Assembly (NCBI GenBank): GCA_963757185.1 | Contig: CAVWQI010000005.1 | Span: 124,001-188,000 of the forward strand | DNA: 64,000 bases | Origin: JAQBQB01 sp963757185 | GTDB lineage: Bacteria; Gemmatimonadota; Gemmatimonadetes; Gemmatimonadales; Gemmatimonadaceae | Direction of reading: 5' to 3' | In this document: piece after piece, positions 24,880 to 32,835 of the stretch | How positions within the stretch are numbered: the stretch's first letter is position 1 | Layout: each line of letters starts with the position of its first letter | Program-made: the position numbers and the translations under genes | Notes under the pieces: generated by a model | Seen by the model: only the letters and a program-made list of their open reading frames with translations | Told to the model about the DNA's origin: nothing | Databases searched by the model: none

Positions 24880-25515
24880 TCACTTCGAGTAGAGCTCGAC
24901 GACCAGTTGCTCCTGTGCCGCGATGGGGATGCTCGGGCGCTGCGGGCGCTCCAACATCCGACCGCTGAAAGTGTCGCGGTCGACCGCCAGCCACGACAGC
25001 GACGGCGCACGCGACGACTGCTCCATCGATTGAAGCACCGGAACTATTTCGCGCGACTTCTGGCGAATGCGCACTTCCTGTCCGGGGACAACGGCAAAGC
25101 TGGGGATGTCCACCGTCTTGCCGTTGACCTCGATGTGCCGATGGCGAATGAGCTGACGCGCTCCTTTACGGCTCGCGGCGAAACCCATGCGGTAGATCAT
25201 GTTATCGAGCCGACTCTCGAGTGCCGCGAGAAGGTTGTGGCCCGTGATCCCCGGCAGCGTCGTGACCTTGTCGAACGTGTTCCGGAACTGTTGTTCACTC
25301 AGCCCATAGATGCGCTTGATCTTCTGCTTCTCGCGGAGCTGCTTCGAGTACTCCGACGACTTGCGGCGGCGAGCCGTGCTCTGGCCGTGCTGGCCAGGCG
25401 CGTACGGACGGCGCTCGACCGGGCACTTCTCCGTGTAGCACTTGCTGCCCTTGAGGAAGAGCTTGGTGCCCTCCCGGCGGCACTGCTTGCAGCTTGACCC
25501 CGTGTAGCGACCCAT
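24880..25515 (-). CDS. rpsD: 30S ribosomal protein S4
   Basis: A 211-residue S4 of the zinc-binding type (C9, C12, C26, C31). The S4 RNA-binding domain (LDNMIYRMGFAASRKGARQLIRHRHIEVNGK) is intact. S4 is the usual translational repressor of the alpha operon in other bacteria. It lies 3 bp after rpsK. Confidence 0.97.
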   Translation of the reverse strand: MGRYTGSSCKQCRREGTKLFLKGSKCYTEKCPVERRPYAPGQHGQSTARRRKSSEYSKQLREKQKIKRIYGLSEQQFRNTFDKVTTLPGITGHNLLAALESRLDNMIYRMGFAASRKGARQLIRHRHIEVNGKTVDIPSFAVVPGQEVRIRQKSREIVPVLQSMEQSSRAPSLSWLAVDRDTFSGRMLERPQRPSIPIAAQEQLVVELYSK

Positions 25516-25518
25516 GGC

Positions 25519-25896
25519 TCAGACTCTCCGGCGCTTCGGCGGACGGCAGCCGTTGTGCGGAATCGGCGTCACGTCCTTGATCGACTTCACTTGGAGACCG
25601 GCGGTCGCCAGCGCCTGAATCGCCGACTCGCGTCCGGAGCCCGGTCCCTGCACGCGGACGTGGACTCGCTTGACGCCGGCAGTGAGCGCTTCGCGCGCGG
25701 CCTGCTCAGCGGCGACCGTCGCGGCGAAGGGCGTGCTCTTCTTCGAGCCCTTGAAGCCCGCCTTGCCCGAGGACCCCCACGACACGGTGTTCCCGTGCGA
25801 GTCGGTGATCGTGATGGTCGTGTTGTTGAAGGTCGCGCTTACGTGCGCGATCCCCTCAGCTTCCACCACCCGCTTTGCCTTCTTCCCAGTCGCCAT
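25519..25896 (-). CDS. rpsK: 30S ribosomal protein S11
   Basis: A 125-residue S11. The family core is clear: HVSATFNNTTITITDSHGN, SSGKAGFKGSKKSTPFAA and the C-terminal DVTPIPHNGCRPPKRRRV. It sits between rpsM and rpsD in canonical order. Confidence 0.97.
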   Translation of the reverse strand: MATGKKAKRVVEAEGIAHVSATFNNTTITITDSHGNTVSWGSSGKAGFKGSKKSTPFAATVAAEQAAREALTAGVKRVHVRVQGPGSGRESAIQALATAGLQVKSIKDVTPIPHNGCRPPKRRRV

Positions 25897-25938
25897 ACGA
25901 AATGATTTCTCTCTACGTGGTCGCGGTGGTCGCGAGAA

Positions 25939-26316
25939 TTACTTGGTGACCTTCTTCTTGCCGGCGATCGCGCGGCGCGGACCCTTCTTCGTGCGCGCGT
26001 TCGTGTGCGTTCGCTGGCCGCGCACGGGGAGTCCCTTGCGGTGCCGGATGCCACGATACGAGCCAATGTCCATCAGCCGCTTGATGTTCATCGCGACTTC
26101 GGTGCGGAGCGCGCCTTCGACCTTGTACTCGCGCTCGATCGCGCCGCGGATCTTGTTCACGTCCGCGTCGGTGAGATCGCGCACGCGAAGCGCCGCATCG
26201 ACGCCGCTCTTCTTGATGATCTCGGCGGCGTTCTTTCGGCCGATGCCGTAGATGTACGTGAGACCGATCTCGACCTTCTTGTCGCGAGGGAGATCGACGC
26301 CAGCAATACGAGCCAT
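25939..26316 (-). CDS. rpsM: 30S ribosomal protein S13
   Basis: A 125-residue S13 with MARIAGVDLPRDKKVEIGLTYIYGIG at the N-terminus and the conserved YRGIRHRKGLPVRGQRTHTNAR near the C-terminus. It starts 2 bp after the rpmJ stop. Confidence 0.97.
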   Translation of the reverse strand: MARIAGVDLPRDKKVEIGLTYIYGIGRKNAAEIIKKSGVDAALRVRDLTDADVNKIRGAIEREYKVEGALRTEVAMNIKRLMDIGSYRGIRHRKGLPVRGQRTHTNARTKKGPRRAIAGKKKVTK

Positions 26317-26318
26317 GA

Positions 26319-26435
26319 TTAGCCCTGACGCTGCTTATGCTTGGGGTTGCGCTTGCAGATGATGCGAGTCACGCCGTTTCGCTTGACGACTTTGCAGTGC
26401 TCGCAGATCGGCTTCACGCTGGTGCGAACTTTCAC
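26319..26435 (-). CDS. rpmJ: 50S ribosomal protein L36
   Basis: A 38-residue L36 read from a GTG at 26435. It begins VKVRTSVKPICEHCKVV and ends with CKRNPKHKQRQG. The C-x2-C...C-x4-H zinc site identifies it as the zinc-binding form. GGAG lies five bases before the start and directly abuts the T run of the upstream hairpin. It is the first gene of the operon; infA, often next to it, is absent. Confidence 0.95.
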   Translation of the reverse strand: MKVRTSVKPICEHCKVVKRNGVTRIICKRNPKHKQRQG

Positions 26436-26444
26436 GGACGCTCC

Positions 26445-26472
26445 AAAAAAACAACGCACGCCTGGTGCGTCG
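26445..26472 (-). promoter_or_regulatory. attenuator-like hairpin with T run before rpmJ
   Basis: On the minus strand an 8-bp stem with one G-U pair (26465-26472 with 26452-26459, 5-nt loop) is followed directly by seven T (26445-26451). This is a textbook intrinsic terminator, but it lies downstream of the predicted promoter and ends only 9 bp before the rpmJ start, abutting its GGAG. It may attenuate the ribosomal operon, terminate pyrF read-through, or both. Confidence 0.65.
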
Positions 26473-26498
26473 AGATAGACGTTTCTGGACAGACCTTA

Positions 26499-26527
26499 AC
26501 AGTAAACAGGACTGTAACTTCGATCAA
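26499..26527 (-). promoter_or_regulatory. sigma70-type promoter for the rpmJ operon
   Basis: On the minus strand TTGATC (-35, 26527-26522) and TACTGT (-10, 26504-26499) are separated by 17 bp. Predicted transcription begins near 26492, giving a leader of about 55 nt that contains the attenuator-like hairpin. The -10 region is part of a small inverted repeat (ACAGT...ACTGT). Confidence 0.5.
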
Positions 26528-26579
26528 GGGGAAGAACGTGGAGCCTGACGAGCCGGGAGAACCCACCGGGGTCAGCCGC

Positions 26580-27332
26580 TCAAACCGCCGCGTCGCGGGC
26601 GACCCGTGAGCTCAGCTCGAGACTGACGGCCCGCATCGCCCGCCGACGATCGGGCGCTCCAGTCACCATCCTCCCCACGACGACGTACCGCGCTCCGGCC
26701 GCGGCGGCCTCGCTCGGCGTGACGACGCGCGCCTGGTCCTGCGATGCTCCACCGGCGGCTCGAACCCCCGGTACGAGGATCGACAACCGATCCCCGAAAC
26801 GCTTGGAGACCGCCCGGGCCTCGCCGCCGCCGCACACGACGCCGTCGGCGCCTGCCTCCGCCGCGGCCTCGGCGAGGCGTAACACCTCGGCCTCCACGTC
26901 AAGGCCGGCGCCCCGGCCCCACGCTTCCGCAGTCGCCTCGGCGCTCAGCGACGTCAGCACCGTCACCGCGAGAACGCGACAGCCGCCTCCGGCCTCTCGT
27001 GCGGCATCCGCCGCGGCGCGAAGCATCGCCACTCCGCCGGAAGCGTGGACTGTGACGAGGGACGCTCCCAACTTCGCGGCGTTGCGCACTCCGCCCGCGA
27101 CTGTGTTCGGGATATCGTGAAACTTCAGGTCGAGAAAAACCTCACGCCCTTGCTCGCGGATCGCGGCGACAATCGAAGGTCCCGCCGCGGTGAAGAGCTC
27201 GTTGCCGACCTTGTAGAACGCGCACGTTTCCCCGAGCTCGCCCACGAGCGCCATGGCCGCCGATGCCATCGGCACGTCGAGCGCGACGATCGGCGTGGTG
27301 TGCACCCGTCTCGCTCCGTCTGTTTTCGTCAC
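26580..27332 (-). CDS. pyrF: orotidine 5'-phosphate decarboxylase
   Basis: A 250-residue enzyme for the last step of UMP synthesis. Signature DLKFHDIPNTVAG has catalytic Lys70 in the D-x-K-x2-D array. PIVALDVP opens the barrel and a PGVRAAGGASQDQARV segment forms the phosphate loop. The GTG at 27332 overlaps the pyrD stop (GTGA) and has GAGG seven bases upstream, so it is preferred to an in-frame upstream ATG inside pyrD. Confidence 0.95.
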   Translation of the reverse strand: MTKTDGARRVHTTPIVALDVPMASAAMALVGELGETCAFYKVGNELFTAAGPSIVAAIREQGREVFLDLKFHDIPNTVAGGVRNAAKLGASLVTVHASGGVAMLRAAADAAREAGGGCRVLAVTVLTSLSAEATAEAWGRGAGLDVEAEVLRLAEAAAEAGADGVVCGGGEARAVSKRFGDRLSILVPGVRAAGGASQDQARVVTPSEAAAAGARYVVVGRMVTGAPDRRRAMRAVSLELSSRVARDAAV

Positions 27333-28279
27333 GCCAAGCCCTCGAGAGTCCCAACAAGATCCGAGATGCGCGACACGCCGTGTGCGTCGCACCAGGCCGA
27401 CATCTCATTGACCACGCGCATCGGTGCGCGCGGATCCCGAAGCGCGGCGGTTCCGATGCCTACGAGTGAGGCTCCCGCCACGATGTACTGGAGCGCGTCG
27501 GAGCCGCTGGCGACGCCGCCGACGCCGAGGATCGGCACCGGTACTGCTCGTCGCACGCGCCACGTAGCAAGCACGCCGACGGGCAGGATCGCCGGACCGC
27601 TCACGCCGCCCGTACCGAAGCCGAGCGTGGGGCGTCGTCGGTCGACGTCGATCAACAATCCAGGAATCGTGTTCACGACGCTGATCGCATCCGCCCCCGC
27701 GTCGACGGCGATCTTCGCCGCGTCGCCGATGCGCTCCAGCGTCGGCGAGAGCTTCACGAACACCGGCCGCCGCGTTTCGCGCCGTGTGCGCTCGACGACC
27801 GATCGCAGCGCCAACGGATCGGCGCCGAACTCCATGCCGCCCGCCTTCACGTTGGGGCAGCTCACGTTCAACTCGTAGGCGTCGATCGCCGGCGCGTTGC
27901 CACCGGCGAGGCCCGCTTCGAGACCCGCGACCACCGTCGGATAGTCGTCGACGGCGAAGCCGACGATGTTGGCGATCTTCCGTGTCTCGGGCAGATGTGA
28001 CGCGAGCCATGGAAGGTGTTCGCGGCGCACGGCGTCGAGGCCGGGGTTCGCCAGCCCGACGGCGTTGATCATTCCTCCTTCGAATTCCGCCACGCGCGGC
28101 GCCGGCGCACCCGAGCGCGGCTCGACGGAGACGGCCTTCGTCACGAAGCCGCCCAGTGCGTCGAGGTCGACGACGCGATCCAGCTCGGCGCCGTAGCCCG
28201 CGGTGCCGGAGGCCAGAACGACAGGATTTTGAAATGCCAGTCCGCTCACGACGCTCTGGAGCGCCGGGCGTGAGGTCAC
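27329..28279 (-). CDS. pyrD: dihydroorotate dehydrogenase (class 1B catalytic subunit type)
   Basis: A 316-residue FMN barrel enzyme of pyrimidine synthesis. The catalytic base is Cys141 in ELNVSCPNVK, as in class 1 enzymes (class 2 uses Ser). NAVGLANPG, VFVKLSP and VGIGTAALRDP are further family marks. Class 1B enzymes usually pair with PyrK; no pyrK is in the window. It overlaps both pyrF and the amidase by 4 bp. Confidence 0.93.
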   Translation of the reverse strand: MTSRPALQSVVSGLAFQNPVVLASGTAGYGAELDRVVDLDALGGFVTKAVSVEPRSGAPAPRVAEFEGGMINAVGLANPGLDAVRREHLPWLASHLPETRKIANIVGFAVDDYPTVVAGLEAGLAGGNAPAIDAYELNVSCPNVKAGGMEFGADPLALRSVVERTRRETRRPVFVKLSPTLERIGDAAKIAVDAGADAISVVNTIPGLLIDVDRRRPTLGFGTGGVSGPAILPVGVLATWRVRRAVPVPILGVGGVASGSDALQYIVAGASLVGIGTAALRDPRAPMRVVNEMSAWCDAHGVSRISDLVGTLEGLA

Positions 28280-29547
28280 CGGTTCTGGCTCCCGCCGGTG
28301 CCGGCCTTCCCTCCGTCGACGCGCCGCTCGTAGGCGTCGAGGTATTGCTGCGCGCCGCTGGCGATGGCCGCGGCGATCGCGTCCTGCTTGGCCGGGTCGG
28401 CGAGATAGCGCGCTTCGCGGCCGTTCGTGCCGAACCCGATCTCGACGAGGACCGCCGGCATGAAGGCCGTCACGAGCACGCGAAACCCCGCTTGTTTGAC
28501 GCCGCGGCTTGGCCCGGGCGAAATCGCCGACAGGCGGCGCTGAATGATGTCGGCGAGCTGACTCGATTCACGCAGGTGCTCGTTCTGCTGCATGTCACTG
28601 AGAATGAAACTAAGCGGGTCGCCCGTGTCGAGTCCGGGGCCGGTCTGCTCGAAGCGGACGACGGCGTTTTCCATACGCTCCACGCGGCGCGCGTCTTCGG
28701 TGCGGGCCTCGGAGAGAAAATAGGTCTCGACGCCGCGCGCGGCCTCGGGATCGGTCCACCCGAGGTTGGCGGCGTTGACGTGAATCGAGATGAACAGATC
28801 GCCGCCGTTCCTGTTGGCGATGCGGCCGCGGTCGTCGAGCGCGATCAGCGTGTCGCTCGTGCGCGTATAGACGACGTCGAGTCCGCGCGCCTGAAGCCGC
28901 GCCCCGAGCTTCTTCGCCACGGCGAGCGTGATGTCCTTCTCGTAGATCTTCGGGCCGCCGCCGATCGGGCCCGTCATTCCGTTGTCGACTCCGCCGTGTC
29001 CCGCGTCGACGATCACCCGGAGGCGGCCGTGTTTCGACGCGGCGGACGGGCGCCGCACGCCGTCGTCGTACTGGACCGAAGTCGTGAGCGGCTCACTCGT
29101 CTTCACCGCCGAGGCCGAACGCTGAACCACGGTCGGGGCCGCGATGTCGGTCGAGAACACGACAAGCTGGCGCGCCTCGGCATCCCACCGGGTGTTCGGA
29201 ACGAACTCGGGGAATACGTCGGACACGACTTGAAGCGGCACCAGCAGCCGTCCGCCGGAGACCGTGGGAGCGGCGGTGAGTTGGCGAACCTCGCTTCCAA
29301 CGCGCACGAGGCGAGAACCCGCTTGAACTTGTACGCGGGCCCCCCATGCCTCGAGCGAATACCACGACGACGAGTCGTGATGGACGTCGACGCGCAGGAG
29401 CGGCGCCAGCGCCTCGGGGCGCAGCATCGGCCCGGCCGGCGTCGCGACCATCGCGACGCGGATCGAGCGGCGCGCATCGCGGACGACGAGCGCCGGCGCC
29501 GGCGTTCCCTGAGACAACTGGAACGCCGCGAGCACGATTCCGATCAT
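28276..29547 (-). CDS. N-acetylmuramoyl-L-alanine amidase
   Basis: A 423-residue secreted peptidoglycan amidase. The C-terminal Amidase_3 domain has the zinc ligands and base in VIVDAGHGGVDNG, EKD, ISIHVNAA and PAVLVEIGFGTN, so it should be active. The N-terminal half holds a substrate/cell-wall-binding region rich in beta strands (RLLVPLQVVSDVFPE...) like the copper-amine-oxidase-like or AMIN types. The signal peptide is short (about 15 residues). It overlaps smpB upstream (ATGA) and pyrD downstream (GTGA). Confidence 0.9.
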   Translation of the reverse strand: MIGIVLAAFQLSQGTPAPALVVRDARRSIRVAMVATPAGPMLRPEALAPLLRVDVHHDSSSWYSLEAWGARVQVQAGSRLVRVGSEVRQLTAAPTVSGGRLLVPLQVVSDVFPEFVPNTRWDAEARQLVVFSTDIAAPTVVQRSASAVKTSEPLTTSVQYDDGVRRPSAASKHGRLRVIVDAGHGGVDNGMTGPIGGGPKIYEKDITLAVAKKLGARLQARGLDVVYTRTSDTLIALDDRGRIANRNGGDLFISIHVNAANLGWTDPEAARGVETYFLSEARTEDARRVERMENAVVRFEQTGPGLDTGDPLSFILSDMQQNEHLRESSQLADIIQRRLSAISPGPSRGVKQAGFRVLVTAFMPAVLVEIGFGTNGREARYLADPAKQDAIAAAIASGAQQYLDAYERRVDGGKAGTGGSQNR

Positions 29548-30059
29548 CGCGTGCGGACCGCGCGGGCCATTTCCCGCTCGGCGTCGCGCGTGCGCTCGGT
29601 GTCGCGCTTGTCGTGGACTTTCTTTCCCTTGGCGAGTGCGAGGGCCACTTTCGCCACCCCGTTTTTGAAGTAGAGCTCGAGCGGGACGAGGGTCAGTCCT
29701 TGGCGCTCGACGGCTCCAATCAAACGACGGATTTCCTTGCGGTGGAGCAACAGTTTGCGGGTGCGTTCGGGCTCATGATTCGAGTAACCCCCGCGTTCGT
29801 AGGGCGAGATGTGCAGGTTGAGCAGAAACGGCTCACCGTCCTTCAGGATTCCGTACGCCTCGCTGATGTTCGCGCGCCCGTCGCGGAGCGACTTCACTTC
29901 GGTGCCCACGAGCACCAATCCCGCCTCGAAGGTCTCGAGGATGTGGTAGTCGTAGCGCGCGCGCTTGTTGCGCGCGATCGACTGGATCTCGTTCTTCGCC
30001 GGGTCGGAGCGCGCGGACTTCTGACCGGCGGCGGCTGACTTGGCGGGACGGGCTGGCAT
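29544..30059 (-). CDS. smpB: SsrA-binding protein SmpB
   Basis: The 171-residue tmRNA partner for ribosome rescue. It has HILETFEAGLVLVGTEVKSLR, SEAYGILKDGEPFLLNLHISPYERGGY and the basic C-terminal tail (GKKVHDKRDTERTRD). The N-terminus has about 20 additional basic residues. No ssrA gene is in the window. Confidence 0.96.
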   Translation of the reverse strand: MPARPAKSAAAGQKSARSDPAKNEIQSIARNKRARYDYHILETFEAGLVLVGTEVKSLRDGRANISEAYGILKDGEPFLLNLHISPYERGGYSNHEPERTRKLLLHRKEIRRLIGAVERQGLTLVPLELYFKNGVAKVALALAKGKKVHDKRDTERTRDAEREMARAVRTR

Positions 30060-30147
30060 AGGACGGCGGGGCGAGGGCGCGCGCGTCGGAGCCTCGCGCG
30101 TTGTCGCAACTTAGACGAGCCATCTTCGCGCAGCAACACAGGATACG

Positions 30148-30176
30148 TTGACGCGTCCTGGAGGCGAGACTAGCTT
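30148..30176 (+). promoter_or_regulatory. sigma70-type promoter of tRNA-Leu
   Basis: TTGACG (30148-30153) and TAGCTT (30171-30176) are spaced by 17 bp. Predicted transcription begins near 30183, a few bases before the mature tRNA 5' end at 30187. Confidence 0.6.
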
Positions 30177-30186
30177 TTGTTGCTCT

Positions 30187-30270
30187 GCCGAAGTGGTGGA
30201 ACTGGTAGACGCGCTGGCTTCAGGAGCCAGTGGGCGCAAGCTCGTGGGGGTTCGAGTCCCCCCTTCGGCA
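30187..30270 (+). tRNA. tRNA-Leu (anticodon CAG)
   Basis: An 84-nt type II tRNA. Acceptor arms GCCGAAG (30187-30193) and CTTCGGC (30263-30269) pair perfectly with discriminator A at 30270. The anticodon arm CTGGC/GCCAG holds loop TTCAGGA with CAG at 30221-30223. There is a variable arm and GGTTCGAGTCC in the T arm. CCA is not encoded. Confidence 0.95.
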
Positions 30271-30281
30271 CTCGAACGGCT

Positions 30282-30848
30282 CTATCGCGGCGCGGACCGC
30301 CCGACCAGTTCGCTGGGGGCGACGTTCTCCGGCAGCGCGACCGCACCGAACGTGGCGCGCAGCGCCTCGTTCGCCTCGGTGAGATAACCGAGCAGCAGTT
30401 CTCCCGCGCGAACGATGTTGTCGTCGCGGAGCTTGAAGCTGCCGCCGGCGAACGCGAAAAGCGTTTGCCCCATTCGGGTCCATGTCGGAGCGCCGGCGCG
30501 TGACGCCAGTCCGTCGCGATACGCACTCAAGCGAGCGTTGAACTGTCGCTCGGCCGTGTCGGTCTTGTCGGCGGCGATGCCGCGATCGCGCGCGAACGCC
30601 TCGGAGATCTCCCGCGCGACGATCGACGCGGTCCGGTCGTCGAGCGCGTCCCTCTGCGCCGCGATCAGCCCGAGCGCGCGACGGGCATAGCGGAGCTCCC
30701 ATGTCGCGTGATCGACGTCGCCGCGCGTCGCGTTCTGCGTGAGCCATTCGACGTCGCGGAGCGCCGGATCGACGAACAACGTCGCGACGTATCGTGCGGC
30801 TCTCCGCTGCGCGTCACGGTCTGCCCGCCACCGCGCAAAGAAGGACAT
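30282..30848 (-). CDS. hypothetical protein
   Basis: A 188-residue, Ala/Arg-rich and probably helical soluble protein with no family recognised. It has no signal peptide, membrane segment or metal motif. The start MSFFARWRADRDAQRRAARYVATLFVDP and a central HATWELRYARRALGLIAAQRDALDD helix are the clearest features. It lies 3 bp after the Rrf2 regulator gene, so it is probably co-transcribed with it. It ends 11 bp from the convergent tRNA. The function is unknown. Confidence 0.7.
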   Translation of the reverse strand: MSFFARWRADRDAQRRAARYVATLFVDPALRDVEWLTQNATRGDVDHATWELRYARRALGLIAAQRDALDDRTASIVAREISEAFARDRGIAADKTDTAERQFNARLSAYRDGLASRAGAPTWTRMGQTLFAFAGGSFKLRDDNIVRAGELLLGYLTEANEALRATFGAVALPENVAPSELVGRSAPR

Positions 30849-30851
30849 GGG

Positions 30852-31343
30852 TCAGGACTGAAGGACCGGCAGCGCCCGCGCGTCCGGTTCGACCACCGCC
30901 GGTGTGAGACCGACGCGCGACCGAACTTCGCTCTCTTCGGCCAGCAGATCGGCGAGACACACGCCGCCGAGCACGTCGTCGATCTTGCGCTGGAGCAGCA
31001 GCCATACAGGGCGAATGCTGCAGTTGTGCGACGACGAGCACCGCTCTTCACCGACCGGATGCGACACGCAGTGAAGGTCGAACGTCATCGTCTCCGAGGC
31101 CTCGATGACGTCGCGGATCGAGACCTGGTCGGCCGGGCGGGCCAGCGCGTAGCCGCCGCGTGCGCCGCGGGTGCTTCGGACGAGGTTGGCCCGTCGCAGC
31201 CGGAGAAGAATCTGCTCGACGTAGTCCGGCGGCAGACGCTCGAGGTCGGCGATCTCGCGGCCCGTGATCGGGCCCTCCGACGCGCGACGCGCCAGATGGA
31301 GCGCACAAATGACCCCGTACTCCGCAAGCGTGGTGATGCGCAT
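30852..31343 (-). CDS. Rrf2 family transcriptional regulator with IscR-like cysteines
   Basis: A 163-residue Rrf2 regulator with an N-terminal winged helix (TTLAEYGVICALHLA, DYVEQILLRLRRANLVRSTRGARGGYALAR). Three cysteines (C92, C102, C108) sit where IscR and related proteins bind an Fe-S cluster. It may sense iron-sulfur, redox or nitrosative status. It follows aspA by 67 bp. The spacing of the cysteines differs from E. coli IscR, so the ligand is uncertain. Confidence 0.88.
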   Translation of the reverse strand: MRITTLAEYGVICALHLARRASEGPITGREIADLERLPPDYVEQILLRLRRANLVRSTRGARGGYALARPADQVSIRDVIEASETMTFDLHCVSHPVGEERCSSSHNCSIRPVWLLLQRKIDDVLGGVCLADLLAEESEVRSRVGLTPAVVEPDARALPVLQS

Positions 31344-31410
31344 CGATTTGGAATCTAAGCTCGAGCGCGAGCACCGGTCAGGCCACGCGTGCGCCCCGGT
31401 GACGACCCGG

Positions 31411-32835
31411 TCAGCCGCCGGCCGAAACGCCGTGGGCGCCGCCCGGAACGCCGATCTCGGTCATCTTGCGAAGGTCGAGCACCTCGTCGGCCTCCTCGGG
31501 CGGGAGGATGCCATCTCGCTTCACGAGATCGCGAATCAGGATCCCCTCCTTCACCGATTGCTTGCTGATCTCCGCCGCGCGCGCGTAGCCGATTTGCGGA
31601 GCCAGCGCCGTGGCGAGGGCGGCGGAGCGCTCGACCCAGTACGCGCACATCTCGCGGTTGGCCTGAATGCCCTTGATGCACCGCTCGGTGAGCGCATTGG
31701 TCGCGTTGGTGAGAATCCGCATCGCGAGCAGGACGTTGAACCCGATCACGGGCATCATGACGTTCAGCTCGAGCTGTCCGTGTTCCGAAGCGATGGCGAC
31801 GGTCGTGTCGAGTCCCATCACCTGGAAACAGACCTGGTTCACCATCTCCGGAATCGACGGATTGATCTTGCCGGGCATGATGGACGATCCCGGCTGCACC
31901 GGCGGGAGCGTGATCTCGTCGATTCCCGTGCGCGGGCCCATCACCATGAGCCGCAGGTCGCTGGCGATTTTGCTCAGGTCGATCGCCAGCACGCGGAGCG
32001 CGGCGCTGAAGCCGGCCACGTCACCCATGCTCTGCATGAGCTGAATTCGATCTTCACCTTCGCGGAGCGACAGTCCGGAGATCTCCCGGAGGTGCCGTAC
32101 CATGAGCGGCGGGTATTCCGCCTCGACGGTGACGCCGGTGCCCACGGCGCTGCCGCCGATCCCGAGGTCGCGCAGATAGTCCGCCGCTTCGGTGACGCGA
32201 CGTACGCCGCGCGCGATCGAGCCGGCGTACGCCGTGAATTCCTGCCCGAGGCGGATGGGCATGGCGTCCTGCAGGTGAGTGCGCCCCGCTTTCACGATGC
32301 CGTCGAACTCTTTGCCCTTGTCTGACAGCGCGCGGCGCAGTCCTTCGAACGCCCCCAGGAGCGAATCGAGCTGCGACAGACACGCCAGGCGAATCGCCGT
32401 CGGGATCGTGTCGTTCGTCGACTGCGCCATGTTGACGTGATCGTTCGGGTGCACGGGCGTGTACTCGCCGCGCTTCCCTCCGAGGATCTCGTTGGCTCGG
32501 TTCGCCAGCACTTCGTTCGCGTTCATGTTGTGCGACGTGCCCGCCCCGGCCTGATACGGGTCGACGATGAAATGCTCGCGATGCTTGCCGGCGAGCACTT
32601 CGTCAGCCGCGGCGATGATGGCGTCGGCGAGCCGAGCGTCGAGGCGCCCCGTTTCTTTGTGCGTCAGAGCCGCCGCCTTCTTGATCCACACCTGCGCGAC
32701 GACGAACGGCTCGAGCGGCAAGAGGCCGCTGATCGGAAAGTTCTGCTTGGCGCGAAGCGTCTGGACGCCGTACATCGCGTCGGCGGGAACGTCGAGCGGG
32801 CCAAGGGGATCCTTTTCGCGGCGCGTATCAGGCAT
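31411..32835 (-). CDS. aspA: aspartate ammonia-lyase
   Basis: A 474-residue enzyme of the fumarase/aspartase superfamily that splits aspartate into fumarate and ammonia. VPADAMYGVQTLRAKQNFPISG, QAGAGTSHNMNANEVLANRA, GRTHLQDAMPIRLGQEF and the mobile GSSIMPGKINP loop are present. The N-terminal pattern and DVYQ-like (DPYQAGAGTS) block fit aspartase better than fumarase, but the two are close. It overlaps the DUF4149 gene by 8 bp. Confidence 0.85.
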   Translation of the reverse strand: MPDTRREKDPLGPLDVPADAMYGVQTLRAKQNFPISGLLPLEPFVVAQVWIKKAAALTHKETGRLDARLADAIIAAADEVLAGKHREHFIVDPYQAGAGTSHNMNANEVLANRANEILGGKRGEYTPVHPNDHVNMAQSTNDTIPTAIRLACLSQLDSLLGAFEGLRRALSDKGKEFDGIVKAGRTHLQDAMPIRLGQEFTAYAGSIARGVRRVTEAADYLRDLGIGGSAVGTGVTVEAEYPPLMVRHLREISGLSLREGEDRIQLMQSMGDVAGFSAALRVLAIDLSKIASDLRLMVMGPRTGIDEITLPPVQPGSSIMPGKINPSIPEMVNQVCFQVMGLDTTVAIASEHGQLELNVMMPVIGFNVLLAMRILTNATNALTERCIKGIQANREMCAYWVERSAALATALAPQIGYARAAEISKQSVKEGILIRDLVKRDGILPPEEADEVLDLRKMTEIGVPGGAHGVSAGG

